Shown piece by piece: positions 11,978 to 23,442 of a DNA stretch of 64,000 nt (positions are counted from its first letter, which is position 1; every line of letters begins with the position of its first letter). Origin of the DNA: Paulownia fortunei (Eukaryota > Streptophyta > Magnoliopsida > Lamiales > Paulowniaceae); contig CM033107.1 in NCBI GenBank assembly GCA_019321725.1, forward strand, positions 17,041,445 to 17,105,444, in the 5' to 3' direction. The notes beneath the pieces are model-generated. The model saw only the letters and a program-made list of their open reading frames with translations. It was not told where the DNA came from and did not search any database. The position numbers were made by a program, and so were the translations under genes.

Positions 11978-12437
11978 TAACCTTGGTATAAGATTACATT
12001 ATTTTTTAAGGTCAATGAGATTATGTTTAGTCGGGTTATCATCAAACACTTGTTCAACCCTTGCAGCCTTTTACTTCGCTTCCCTGACACGATCGTATAC
12101 ATTCCCAAAACATTTATATTCCACAATTTCAAATGTAATTTTAGCTGATGTAGCTTGTCATGGAGTCCTCCCATTCCTACTTGATATACTAGCAATTCCC
12201 ATGCTCTATGAATTGTAGTTTAAAAATATGTTGCCGAAACCACAAAGATTGAAATCAAAACACTGATTGCAGTTGAGGACCCTATCCAACCACTCATAAT
12301 ATGAAAATTAGTCCAAGTGTATTATGCACCTTCATGTCCAGCATCAACCAAACCATACTCCATAATGGTCACATTAAACTCCTCCATAGCCCGAAAATTA
12401 GGAGAAAGACCACCTTTGTTTTCATGAGCTCCGAGTC
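11978..12437 (-). pseudogene. LINE ORF2 endonuclease/RT junction (upstream segment)
   Basis: This minus-strand segment continues the LINE of 801-4026 on the other side of the copia insertion. In minus-strand order it shows the endonuclease end ('LGAHENKGGLSPNFRAMEEF', then 'IMEYGLVDAG') at about 12310-12425, and the linker before the RT ('HDKLHQLKLHLKLWN') at about 12100-12165. These are standard for plant L1 ORF2. It is cut at its 5' side by a gypsy LTR fragment near 12437, so the rest of the endonuclease and ORF1 are missing. Confidence 0.8.
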
Positions 12438-13506
12438 ATTTGACCATATCTCCTTCATCCGATCACCAAATTTGATAAAATATATATGAAAATATATCAG
12501 CGCTGAAAGATCTACAATGTTTATTCTTCACGTATCTTCAAAATCGGGTTGTATCTAATCGAAAAATATAATTCAATTTAGTAGATGAGAAATTTGTGTA
12601 ACAACTTACCAACTCTTGGCAACTAGCATACCACTTGATTAACCCCTCCATTATTTATTTGGCCTCTAGCTTACTCCAAGTACTATAAATAGGCCATGTA
12701 TTAAGCTTGTAAGAGGAGGGGGGTAGAGGGTTTCCTTAGGCTAAGTTATCTAGTTTGTATGTTTTGTAGTATTGTAAGTTTTCTAGTAGTAATAGAAATG
12801 CATTTTGTAGTTTCTCTTATATTTTTAGTCTTTGTTACTTTTATTATGTCTTTCTAAACTTTATTTTGCAGAGGAAAAAGGGTGAATCTCTTGATGGAGG
12901 AAAAGAAATGGTTATAAGGGTAGAAATTATTTAAGTATGTTGTATTATTATTTTTATTTTTTATCTAAACCCTACTTGTTTTGTGGTGATTCTTGATTTA
13001 TGTATCTCCAATGGCACAACAAATACTTGGGTTCATTTAGCTTATTGTACGGTTTTACCCCACCGACTGCTAATGTGAAACCTTGATTTGTTGTTGACGA
13101 AGGTGTACATAAATAAGTGTTGGCGTTAAGAAATAATTTGCAATAGTAAGACAATATCATGATTACCTTATTGCATGAGTTACTTGATAATATCTTCCCA
13201 TTGGAACCTTCATTATGTATGAATTCCAATTGTGGCAATTAATAGAGGTAAAAAGAATAAATAACCATTTCTCTATCCAAAACTCAAGAGTGGATCCCTA
13301 ATCCTCAGTACTTTTATTACTTCGATTTTTCTTTAGTTACATCATACATTAATTGTTCATATATTTTGATTCACATAAACTCCATCTTTTTAGAAATATA
13401 AACTTGAATTCTTCAAACAACTTCCCTGTGGATCGACCTCGGACTCACGAGAAATTTATTACTTACTACAACCTGCACTTGGGTTTGCAACCTTAAAGTT
13501 GTAGCA
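12438..13506 (+). repeat. Ty3/gypsy (Tat/Athila-type) LTR, 5'-truncated
   Basis: The sequence matches the 3' two thirds of the LTRs at 43315-44891 (same strand) and 26700-28242 (inverted). It includes a core promoter near 12683, the 'ctgtggatcgacctcg' block and the exact LTR end GTTGTAGCA at 13506. The first part of the LTR is missing. It is followed immediately by pol sequence without a primer site or gag. Confidence 0.85.
12683..12691 (+). promoter_or_regulatory. TATA box in the gypsy LTR
   Basis: CTATAAATA is followed by a conserved block (ggccatgtattaagcttg) that is the same at 44056-44064 and, inverted, at 27465-27473. It is probably the U3 core promoter, with transcription starting about 30 bases downstream (inferred). 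Confidence 0.65.
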
Positions 13507-15008
13507 TAAACTAAAGTTGATTCATTGGATTTTGTTATCTTAAGAGATTCGTGATAAGAAAAGTAGTGAGAATGTTGTAGCAGACCATCCGTCCTGTTTG
13601 GAGCAAGAGAATGAGGTAGTTGGAGCACCCAATCAGGAGTCATTTCCAGATGAACTCATTTTAGCAGTTGAGGCGAGGCTTCCATGGTATGCTAATTTTG
13701 TCAATTATCTTGCTAGAGGAGTCCTTTCTCCCAATTTGTCATCCCATCAAAAGAAGAAATTTTTGCATGATGTTATGTTTTATTTGTGGGATGACCCTTC
13801 TCTTTTCAAGAGATGTGATGATTCTGTGATTAGACAGTGTGTGCATATGGAGAAAACTGAGGAGATTTTGCACCATTGTTATTCTTCTCCATGTGGTGGT
13901 CATTTCGGGCCCACTCGAACATCTGCAAAGGTATTACAATCTGGATTTTATTGGCCTTCATTATTTAAAGATTATTATGCTTTTGTGTGGACTTGTGATA
14001 GATGCCAATGGGTTGGGACCATCACACGACGTCATGAGCTTCCATTGATAAATATAACGGAGATTGAACTTTTTTATATCAGGGGGATCAGTTTTATAGG
14101 ACCCTTTCCTCTGTCGATTCTCTGTATCAGGGGGATCAGTTTGGATATCAGGGGGATCAGTTTGGATATCTCTGTATCCTTCTTGCTGTCGATTATGTCT
14201 CAAAATAGGTGGAAGCCATTACCACATCAACCAATGATGCTAAGGCAGTGTTGAATTTTTTACACAAACATATATTCACATATTTTGGCCCTTATAGAGC
14301 AATTATTAGTAATGAAGGTGTGCACTTTTGCAATAAATTATTTGATAACCTTCTTGCTAAGTATGGTGTGAAACATACGGTAGCATTGGGATATCACCTG
14401 CAATCTAATGGACAAGCAAAAATATCCAATCGTGAGGTCAAGAAGATACTTGAAAAGACGATTAGCACAAACTATAAGGATTGGACGCACAAGCTTGATG
14501 ATACATTTTGGGCCTATCATACAGCTTACAAGACACCTATTGTTATGTCGCCATACTGATTAGTATTTGGGAAGGCATGTCATCTCTAGTTGAGTTGGAG
14601 CATTGGGCTTATTGGGCTATGAGACAGTTGAATTTTGATATAGGGGCAGCGGGTGATAAATAGATCTTGCAATTAGATGAAATAGAGGAGTTCCATAATG
14701 ATGCCTATGAGAAGGCCAAGATTTATAAGGAAAAGATGAAGAAGTGGCATGAAAAAATGATTTTGAGGCGTGAACTCCAATCAAGATAGCAAGTGTTATT
14801 GTTCAACTCGCGTTGGAAGCTTTTTTCATGTAAACTAAAGTCAAGATGGTCGGGTCCATTTGTAGTTGAGAGGGTGTTTTTGTTTGGTGTTGTTGAGTTG
14901 AGAAGCAGAGATGGTTCTTTATTTCGTATCAACAGTCAGGAACTAAAACATTATTTAGGCAATGACGCGAGAAAGGGCACTGATATTCCTCTTAGAGTAG
15001 CTAGTTAA
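13507..15008 (+). pseudogene. Ty3/gypsy integrase of Tat/Athila type (broken)
   Basis: The sequence starts within the RT-RNase H tail ('RDKKSSENVVADH'-like, 13550-13590). From 13598 it gives 'WYANFVNYLARGVL' and the integrase zinc finger (H-H...C-D-R-C, about 13840-14010). The DDE core is broken by stops, by a local duplication at 14077-14163, and by a frame change near 14205. It then reads 'TNDAKAVLNFLHKHIF', 'FCNKLFDNLLAKYGVKH' and 'DDTFWAYHTAYKTP' up to 14559. The C-terminus ('KLKSRWSGPFVVERVF ... GSLFRIN') is in a third frame, ending in a stop at 15008. All of this is typical of the Tat/Athila lineage. It is joined directly to an LTR end. Confidence 0.9.
14077..14163 (+). repeat. Local triplication inside the integrase core
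   Basis: The 18-mer TATCAGGGGGATCAGTTT occurs three times (14077-14094, 14125-14142, 14146-14163). It surrounds the 'GISFIGPFP' core motif and puts extra residues into the integrase. The likely cause is slippage or microhomology duplication. Confidence 0.9.
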
Positions 15009-16245
15009 TGTATCCGGTTGAAGTTTAGATGAAGACTATAAACTTAGCGCTTCTTGGAGAAACCCAAGCTGTTTATTGTGTTTTGATATTTGATTTTTGT
15101 AAATTTAGTTCACGTGTTTATTTTATTTTTAGGATTAGATGCTTTGGTTACATTATACCCCGTTTACCATTATTTTGATCTTATTGTTTTTATTTTTCTT
15201 TCTTGTAGGATGACTTGCGAAGGCTAGAAACAACCCATACGAAGGCTTCATAAAAAAAATAGACACTGGTGCAAATTAAGGGCTCGCATCGTGATACCCC
15301 CCATTTGGCGCCGCAGCGCGACCCCTCATAATTGGGCAATAAGCTTGGTTTCAATTCCCACTGAAACTTCCCCATTTCATGTCACGACACAATATTGTAA
15401 GGTTAATTGGAATCACGGGACCCTTCAAAATTGGGTAGTGAACTCCATTTGAACTGGTGTCGTGGTACCCATTTCAGGTAGCGCGATACAACTCCACGTT
15501 TTAAAAAAGCGGAGAATGAAGCCCTAGTCATTTGCACTTTCAATTCCCCTTGCCCAACCCTCTACTCTTTCTACCTTAGCAACACACACACACATATTTA
15601 ACACTTTACTCACTTAACCCGTCCCATTTTTAGTCACCCACGAGCGCAACCTTGCAAGTTTCATTTTTAATTGGTAAGTTTCCTCTGTCTTTCTTTATTT
15701 TAGTTTATTACTTTTTTTTGGTTGAAATTTTTTCTTTTTCATTTGTGTGTGTGTATTCTTCACTATGTTGAATGAATGGTGGTTATCATTATTTGATGAA
15801 TGTTGTGTTGTTGTGGTTATGATTATTTGAGAATTAGGGATAGAGATTTACAAGGATTACATAGTTTGATACTTTTACATTGGGACACACTAAGTGTTCG
15901 CTGAAATGCTTGAATGAAAATTGAGTGCAACATATGATTTTTTCCACCCTTTTAGGCGTGTCATCTATGTGTAGAATTGCACCGCACCCGACATTGCATA
16001 AATCATTCCTTTTCACATTCATGAATGATGCGGATTTAACATGATTCAAACGTCACTTGTGCAACGTGCTTATTAAGACATACATGCTAGCTTTTGGCTT
16101 ATCACTCTACTTTGTTTCAAATCTTGACAAGCTGCACATTTCTTAGCATTAATTATGCTATAGTCATTTCTCTTTTCACGAGTGTTCTTGAAATTTACTT
16201 TGGCCTTTATTGAGTTTTATTTGTTCCTATTACATGATTCTTAAA
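15009..16245 (+). other. Gypsy internal non-coding region between pol and env-like ORF
   Basis: No convincing gene is present. Just after the pol stop comes 'agcgcttcttggagaaaccc', the usual Athila/Tat sequence after integrase (compare 62330-62370 inverted). GC-richer stretches at 15280-15510 repeat motifs like 'tcgtgatacccc', 'gcgcgaccc' and 'tcgtggtaccc'. CT-rich and T-rich tracts follow. Small open frames here look random. Confidence 0.6.
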
Positions 16246-16851
16246 ATGAAAAGAAATGGAAGCAAGGGAAAAATGATTACCTCTAGCTCCTCTAATGGGA
16301 GCCAATTTGGGAATGAAGAGGTTGAGCGAACATTTTATGATGTGCTCACTTTTAGGAGCATCACTCCTGAGTGAGGTCTCCAACCTGCACTAGGGCATGG
16401 GGCATTGGTAGCAATGATTGGGGCCCACCAGTGGCAACAGTTGGTCACTCAGCCAGACATATTTTCAGTTAATATCATGTGGGAATTCTATGCCATTGCA
16501 CTTGATCTATTTTCCAGAGAATCCTACTACAACAATGATGAGGTTTTCGTATGAGGCGATGTGGTCTCCTATCGAATTCAGGTGATTAGGAGTTATTATG
16601 CCTTACCAATTATCAATAATTTAGCATATTCAACTTTCATATTGCAGCCCCCATATTTGATTATGATTGTCAATGCACTATGCTAACCAAGGACTAAGTG
16701 GCATCGTTGCACTAGGGAGGATGACAGTTTCTTTTTGTTTCCCAAGTCGACCTTAAGCCCTTACTCACAAGGCTTGCATCACATATCCCTAGTGTCCTAT
16801 TTTAAGCTTATTGAAGCCTTTTTCTTTGGCATCACATACATAATTTCTTGA
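16246..16851 (+). pseudogene. Athila-type env-like / 'putative plant transposon protein' ORF
   Basis: One frame from ATG 16246 to TGA 16849-16851 is open except for three internal stops. Two are TGA in CGA contexts ('TPE*GLQP', 'VFV*GDVV'), so they look like C-to-T decay of arginine codons. It reads 'YDVLTFRSITPE', 'WQQLVTQPDIFSVNIMWEFY' and 'VVSYRIQVIRSYYALP'. This matches the pattern of the plant transposon domain found in the ORF after pol in Athila-like elements: RGW-type start, EFY, and a VRGxxV...L-LP block. Its function in the element is not known. The order after an integrase fits a Ty3/gypsy Athila relative. Confidence 0.7.
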
Positions 16852-16990
16852 CTCTTACACATATTTTATCCATAATTGAATTCGTTGACTCATACACACA
16901 AGTACTTTAGAAGATACATAAGAGTTTGAGAATTATTGGGGATGAATGGTGGGGGGATTTTGAAGAAAAATATGTTAAGGCTGAGGTGTA

Positions 16991-17090
16991 NNNNNNNNNN
17001 NNNNNNNNNNNNNNNNNNNNNNNNNNNNNNNNNNNNNNNNNNNNNNNNNNNNNNNNNNNNNNNNNNNNNNNNNNNNNNNNNNNNNNNNNN
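16991..17090. other. Assembly gap of 100 N
   Basis: There are exactly 100 undetermined bases. The gypsy sequence on the left and the copia sequence on the right are different elements, so the true junction is not seen. The left flank 16852-16990 holds no recognisable feature. Confidence 1.
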
Positions 17091-18428
17091 TAGAGATGTT
17101 TATTAATGAGGTTGAAAGATAATTAAGCATGAAGATGAAAATTATTAGGTTTGACAGAGGTGGTGAATATTATGAAAAGTATGATGAAACTGGAAATGTT
17201 AGGTTTATTGAAAATGGTAAAATTAATGCGAGTGTTGGAACTACGTAAAGTGGAAATTCAATAAGTTGGGATGGAGATTTCTTTACCTAAAATTTCTTAT
17301 CATCTTGTTGTTCTTATAGTTATTAAACCATTCAACAACTTACAAGAATAATAAATAAATGATCAAACTCCAAATAATGAAATTGTTACCAATGAAATTA
17401 CAATAGATGAACCACATCAAGCAGTATTAAGAAGGTCTAAAAGGTAAAGAAGAGCTCCTACTTCTGGTGATTTATAGGAGTTAAAATTTGACATACGAAA
17501 TGATGATGATCTAGTTTCTTTTTCACAAGCTATGAAAAGTGTTAATTAGATACCATGAAAGAAGAGTTGAAATCAATGGCTCATAATAAAGTCTGTGATC
17601 TTTTTGAATTGCTAGAAAGTTGTAAAAGAGTTAAGTGTAAATGACTATCCAAGACCAAAAATGATTCTAATGGAAATATTAAACGACATAAGGCTAGACT
17701 TTTTGCCAAAGACTATACTCAGAAAGATGGAATTTACTATGAAGAAACCTATTCTTCGATTTTCAAGAAAGACTCATTGAGAATTATCATGGCAATGGTA
17801 GCTTAGTATGATTTAGAGCTCTATCAAATGGATGTGAAAATTGCTTTTTTGAATGGAAACTTCGAAGCAGAAGTTTACATGGAACAACTTAAGGATTTTT
17901 CAGTTCAAGAAAAGGAACACATGGTGTATAAACTCAAGAAGCCAATATACAGACTTAAGCAAGCTTCCCAATAATGGTATCTTAAGTTCAGTGATACTAT
18001 CATGTCCTTTGGATTCAGAGAAAACACTGTTGATTAGTGCATATACCTGAAGGTCAATAAGAGTAAGTTTAAATTTCTAATTTTCTATGTCAAAGATATC
18101 TTGCTTGCTACTAATGATCTTGGCTTATTACATGAGACCAAGAAGTTTCTCTTTAAGAACTTTGAAATAAAAGATATGGGTGAGGCCTCCTATGTAATAG
18201 GAATTGAAATATTTCATAATAAATCATAAGGATTATTGGGATTGTCTTAGAAAGTATATAATAATAAAGTTATAGAGAGATTTAATATGAAAAAATGCTC
18301 TCCATGTGTCCATTTAGAAACGAGATAGATTGAGCTTTAAATAAATGCCCAAAGAATGAATTAGAATATAAACAAATGAAATAATTTTTTTATGCATCTA
18401 TTATTGGGAGCTTGATGTATGCTCAGAC
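17091..18428 (+). pseudogene. Ty1/copia pol, integrase to RT (decayed, 3'-truncated)
   Basis: A piece of integrase is at 17095-17170 ('MKIIRFDRGGEYYEKY'). After a degenerate linker the RT appears at about 17560: 'LDTMKEELKSMAHNKV', 'YQMDVKIAFLNGNF' near 17825, and 'YKLKKPIYRLKQAS' near 17925. The active site near 18090 reads YVKD instead of YVDD, so a catalytic Asp is lost. RT ends at 'YASIIGSLMYAQT' just before 18429, and RNase H is missing because an LTR of another copy begins there. Many stops. Confidence 0.85.
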
Positions 18429-20527
18429 TGTTAAAATAGTGCTTGGCGCGCCAATTAATTTGGGCAACTTTTATACTCTTGTATTTATAAAAATAATCTT
18501 TTTTAAATTATATAATAAAAATAGGCAATTTTCTTCATCTTTACATGCGTATAGTAATTAGATAAAGTCCCTAGACCAAACTTAACTAAGGGGCATAGCC
18601 GCGCATTTAATGGTGATCATGGAATATGCTTCTATAGATTTGGTCTTAAATTATTTTTGAGTCGAGGGCTTTTTGAGATGGGATATCGAATAGCCTAATA
18701 GACTCGCGCATACGATGCATGCTCATATGAGAAGAATGTCTGTCTCTATGGACATTGGCGTAGTGACCCTAGTACATGTATGCGAGTGCTTGTTAGAGAA
18801 TGAGTTCACTAAACGGGTGCATTGGAAATTCTTAACTGGGAACATTGTTTGTCGAAACAAGAGTTTTCATGTTACGATAGTACATGATTAGTCATTGGAC
18901 TTGAGACACCATGGTAGCCTTGTAAATGTTGTATTTCATTTTGATATATCTTTTGATTGCTTGACAATCATAAAAGGGGTACGTTGGATGTTGCATTGAC
19001 ATGTAAGGAGGTTGATGAGTAGCCAACAAAGAAAATCACTTGTCTGGTAGAACAAGTAAATCTCTTATATTTTTATAGATCATGACTTAAAAGTCTTTGA
19101 CCAAGGCAGGATGAATATTAGACGGAGTTTTCTAACGATTCATCATGAGTCATTGCAACTTGAAATAGAATCATAGTTATTGAGTTAATTAGGATTTCAA
19201 ATATTAATCCATGCCTTAGACTCAATCGAGAGATTAGATATCGGAAGTACCTTAGGTGTATGATACACGTAATTGAAATAGGTTTACTCGCTAATTCACC
19301 TAAAACTAGATAGTCATGATACACTTGCTAGGTGTTGCCCATGACTTGTGAGAATTAAGGAGTTAATTTTAAGTTGATTAATTAATAGAATTAATTAATT
19401 AGAATAATTGTTATTCATAAGTTGCAAATATTTCAAGCCCACTACTAGCTTAGTTGTGAACTTAAATGGTTACACACAATTTGAAATGAATCATTTCAAA
19501 CTTAAGAATTGATCTAAAGAGTTGGATTCAATTAATTAATGGATATTAATTAATTGGAACTTAGATTAATTCAAGGAGTTGAATTAATTATTCAATTAAA
19601 TAATTATATTATTTAATTGGATCTAATAAGATTAAGAAGCCTAAATTGGAGTGAAATAATTATTTGATTGGATCAATTAGTTGTGTAGATCATAAATTAA
19701 TTAAATTGTTAAATTAATATATTCAATTAAATAATTGAATTTTTTAATTAGACCTAATTTTATTAGGTGGGCTAGATGGAATTAATTAATTAAATTTAAG
19801 TTTAAATAATTAGTTGGATTAATTGTGGGATTTATTTTAAGTCCAAGTTCAATTAAAATAGCCCCATTAGGAGAGGCCCACTAGAGTTGTTTGAAAAAGA
19901 TGGAAACCCAAGAGTTTGATATTCTTGAAAATCTCTATGTATCTTTGAAAGATATAAGAGATAGAGTAGAAATTTTTTGGGAGATTTAGAATCAACCAAA
20001 AATCTTCCAACCAATAAAAAAGAAGGCCAAAAATACCAAGGGTAGGACTCTTGGAATTTTTGACCTCTATTAAATTTGAGGAATAATAATCCTCCAAATT
20101 TTCGGCCATTAAGGGAAAAAATGAGGGAAAATTTATTTTCTTTCTTCCATGTTTTCTTCAACCAAAAATTCCATCTTTCTTCAAAGTATTAATTCTTTTA
20201 TCACTAGTTGATACTAAGAATTAATATTCACAAAATATACACTCTAAACCTAGGTTAGTAAAATAATCTGGATTACTAGTAGAGTTTGGATTCTATATTC
20301 TTGCTCAAAGTGTGAACTGCTTTAGAGGGGAGATGCTTATATCCCTGTGAACCAGACTCAAAAAGGGGCTAGCAATCGATTGCTTTAAACCTTACGACAA
20401 CTAAAGTGCATTAAAAGGTATAAATCAAAACTCTTATTTGTTTTTACAACCATTAAAAATATGAGATCATTAAAATCGCATCGGATCCGGGTGATGATTA
20501 TTATGGCATGTTTATGCGCATACCCCG

Positions 20528-23404
20528 TGTAACACCCCAATTACTACAGAACTATATATATAGTATAATTTAACATGATAAAGCCTGTGTGCATGCATTA
20601 TTATTATTTTTTTTTCTACAACATATTAATAAATAATAAATATTTTCCCACTCACTGACTAATATATATACCTGCAGAGGACCCAAAACAATCATAATAT
20701 TTATATACCCGTGTACAGAAAAGTTATAAAAGTAACACATTGTACAAATCCCAAAACCTAATACAATAGACTACAAAATCAAATAAGTTACAATCAACCC
20801 AACAGGTCGTCATCCATGTACACTGATCTTCAGAACCTGTAGGAACCCCAACAGCTTGCCCAGTAAGTCCATGGTATCAAGTATCCTCAGACTCACCTAC
20901 AATGCATAAATTATATGAGCTAACGCTCAGCAAGTAATGATTATGCATGTCAAAGAATAATTCACAATATCAATTCATGCATCTCAACATGCTATGCCCA
21001 CAATGCAATTTTATGCATCAAAATATTTCTCTCAAAATCATTTCTTTCTTGGCCCCCGACCAACGCTACTATCCCATGCATCGGAAAAGAGCTCTGCACA
21101 TCGCCATAATCCAATGACCAATAATCATAAAAGCATGCAAATCCATGCACACTCATACGCATGCAAATCCATGCATGCGAACCTGCAAATCCATGCATAA
21201 AACCATGCAAATCCATGCATGCTTCGGTGCACTAGTAGTGGTCAGTAAAACATTTTTCTTTCTCAAAATCATGCCGTGCAATGCACGATTTATCACAATG
21301 CTTGTATATGATGTATGCACGTGCCAATGCCTATGTATATATGCTCAATGGACATGAATGACAATAATGCATGCCCTCTGCTACGCACATATGATCAATG
21401 GTATTACATATAAATCACACATTTACTATGTCTATACATTGTAGTTGCACATGAATCTTTACTTACCTTTGATCGGTTGTGTGTTACTTTTAGGTTTCTT
21501 AAGTATTACTCCCCAACCCTAGATGTGAAATAATCTGTAAAAATACAAGATATCAATCACCACCCTCAATTATCAAGTTCATTATACCTAATGTAGTATA
21601 AAGATCTTGAATCACAATTTAACTAAACAACCTTACCACTTAGAAACTATAACCGAATACAACCTTCTACGTACCTTTGTTTCATATCTTAAATGTATAC
21701 TAACCTCACTTAATTGATGTATTATAAATCTTACAACATTTACCTAAATGTTAGGGATCAAATGCACCACATCTATGTTGGAACATGTTAATGAACCAAA
21801 TGGGACAGATTCACCACTTCACATTTTCTTGCTGCCACATTAATTTGCATGATGATTTTGACACCCTTAGACATATTCATTCACTCCACAATTTTTATCA
21901 CACTTATATAACATAAAAAAAAATGTAACCATGTCATTTAATGGCTAAAACTCACGGATATAGCTTCCCAAGTTCAGCTCCTTTCACAGCATACTGAAAC
22001 AGATTTTTCCCACCGTGACAGTTTTACGCACTTCATGACATTAATGGTTTTGGCACCATTAAGTATATTCAATCACTCCCAAATTTTCACCACACTTATA
22101 TAACATATAAAAAGAGACAACCAGGTTATATCCTTTCCAAAACTAATGGATTTAACACTGTAAAACAAGTCCACTTCACATATGATAGAATCTGAAATTC
22201 GATGGTGATAGTTTTGAGCATCTCTTCAATATCATGCCCTATTTCAATTTCTAACCGATGAAAATTTATTCCAATACTATTAACCCATATATAAACATGT
22301 ATATGAAGATAATTACAGGTTTCATTCAACATACCATACACTTTTGAAGCATAAAATACAAGAAAACAGTAAGGTGATAGTTTCTGCCACAAGTATTTCC
22401 TATTAAGTGTTTGTCATCAAAAACCCTTTCTTTGTGCACCAAAGTCTAACTAAAAACTTCCTAACACTTTATAAGAGATATTGAAAGCTTATTAAATAAT
22501 AAAACCATTCAGAATAATCTGAAAACCAAAGGCAAAACCGTAGATAAGTGTTACCTATGCAGATTTTGAGGTTAAACTTGATGGTAATCACTTCTCCTTT
22601 GCTTTTCTTGCTTTTATTTCAACTTGGAATCAATTTGGAGCACTTGGATACCTTAAGGTGTGTGTTTGGAAGATGAAAATGGCTGAAATCAAGGTCTGGT
22701 CGTGGCTTAAGGGTGAAGGGTTTGAGGTGTTAGCTTGAGGTGTTAGCTTAAGCTTAATAAGAAAGCATGAGGTGGCAAAGCATGAGGTGGCAAAGCTTGA
22801 GGTGGCATGTAATGGTATAATCTGATTTTCTCTCTTATCTTGCAGCCCTAATCTTGTGTGTCTCACATATTCTTATTTGGTTGCAACCTATCTTAGTCAC
22901 CATTCATTCCTATAGGTAATTCCTATGTCCGTTCATTCGATCTCCAAATCGATTGACATCCGATTTTGAAATGATTGTCTAGTTTGTATTTCTAAAATCA
23001 TATGCACATATGGACCTTGTATTATGATACTTAAATCACATTATATCATGTCCAATATCCCAAGTATGTTAATCCATGGATGTATACTTTTAAAACACAT
23101 CGATCTAATTAAATCGAATCATATAAACTTACTAGTAACACCTTTAACACTTCCAAAATTATAACATATAACCTATGAATATCCAATATATCGACCAATC
23201 TATTCTTTTTCTTATTTAAATATAGAATTTCTTAATTAGGTTATAAGATCTCAACCACTTATATCATGTGATAGCATTAGAGGTCTAACGATTAAGAATG
23301 CTATATAAGATGCTATGTAAATGTTAATGAAAATTAGCATATAAGTAGCATGTAATGCATGAATTACATTGGCCAAGTGAGTTGTGAGAGGTTTGGGTAT
23401 CACA
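20528..23404. mobile_element. Solo LTR of the 2.9-kb family (inverted), TSD CCCCG
   Basis: It starts TGTAACACCCC and ends GGGTATCACA, the reverse complement of the 6193-9087 copy, with a perfect target duplication CCCCG at 20523-20527 and 23405-23409. Length 2877 bp, no coding capacity. It inserted 19 bases before the end of the copia LTR. Small open frames inside, such as those rich in His and Cys near 21000-21350, come from the minisatellite and are not genes. Confidence 0.92.
21131..21226 (-). repeat. Minisatellite, inverted copy
   Basis: This is the reverse complement of the CATGCATGGATTTGCATG-type array at 8343-8445, with several imperfect units of 18-22 bases. Confidence 0.8.
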
Positions 23405-23429
23405 CCCCGAGATCAATCGAACCCAACAG

Positions 23430-23441
23430 TGGTATCAGAGC
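23430..23441 (+). promoter_or_regulatory. Primer-binding site, tRNA-iMet type
   Basis: TGGTATCAGAGC lies one base after the end of the long copia LTR. It defines the LTR end and the plus-strand orientation of this element. Confidence 0.93.
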
Positions 23442-23442
23442 C

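Larger units (their letters stand above)
18429..23428 (+). repeat. 5' LTR of a long-LTR copia element, split by a solo LTR
   Basis: The LTR starts TGTTAAAATAGTGC and runs to 20527. It is then interrupted by the solo LTR at 20528-23404 and ends with CGAACCCAACA at 23428. Without the insert and one copy of the duplication it is about 2.12 kb, the same size as 31328-33462. The following primer site proves that it is a 5' LTR. The middle is rich in ATTAATTAA-type runs (19370-19860), a mark of this LTR family. Confidence 0.88.

Noticed and set aside
13957..14203. Minus-strand frame with TDPPDIQ repeats
   Set aside because: It is the antisense reading of the triplicated word in the gypsy integrase, not a repeat protein.
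15280..15510. GC-richer repeated motifs (gcgcgaccc, tcgtggtaccc) considered as a CRISPR-like or regulatory array
   Set aside because: The motifs are irregular in length and spacing, and similar sequence is usual in the non-coding part of Athila-like elements.
19370..19860. Dense ATTAATTAA-type words considered as satellite DNA or an origin
   Set aside because: The same runs occur in the same place in every long copia LTR (32260-32700, 41320-41880, 55640-55990), so they are part of the LTR.
19853..20161. 102-codon minus-strand frame
   Set aside because: It falls inside the copia LTR on the antisense strand, and the frame is not open in the other LTR copies.
20992..21357. Overlapping frames rich in His, Cys and Met on both strands
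   Set aside because: They are translations of the CATGCATGGATTTGCATG-type minisatellite inside a solo LTR, open on both strands because the repeat lacks stops. There is no protein signature.
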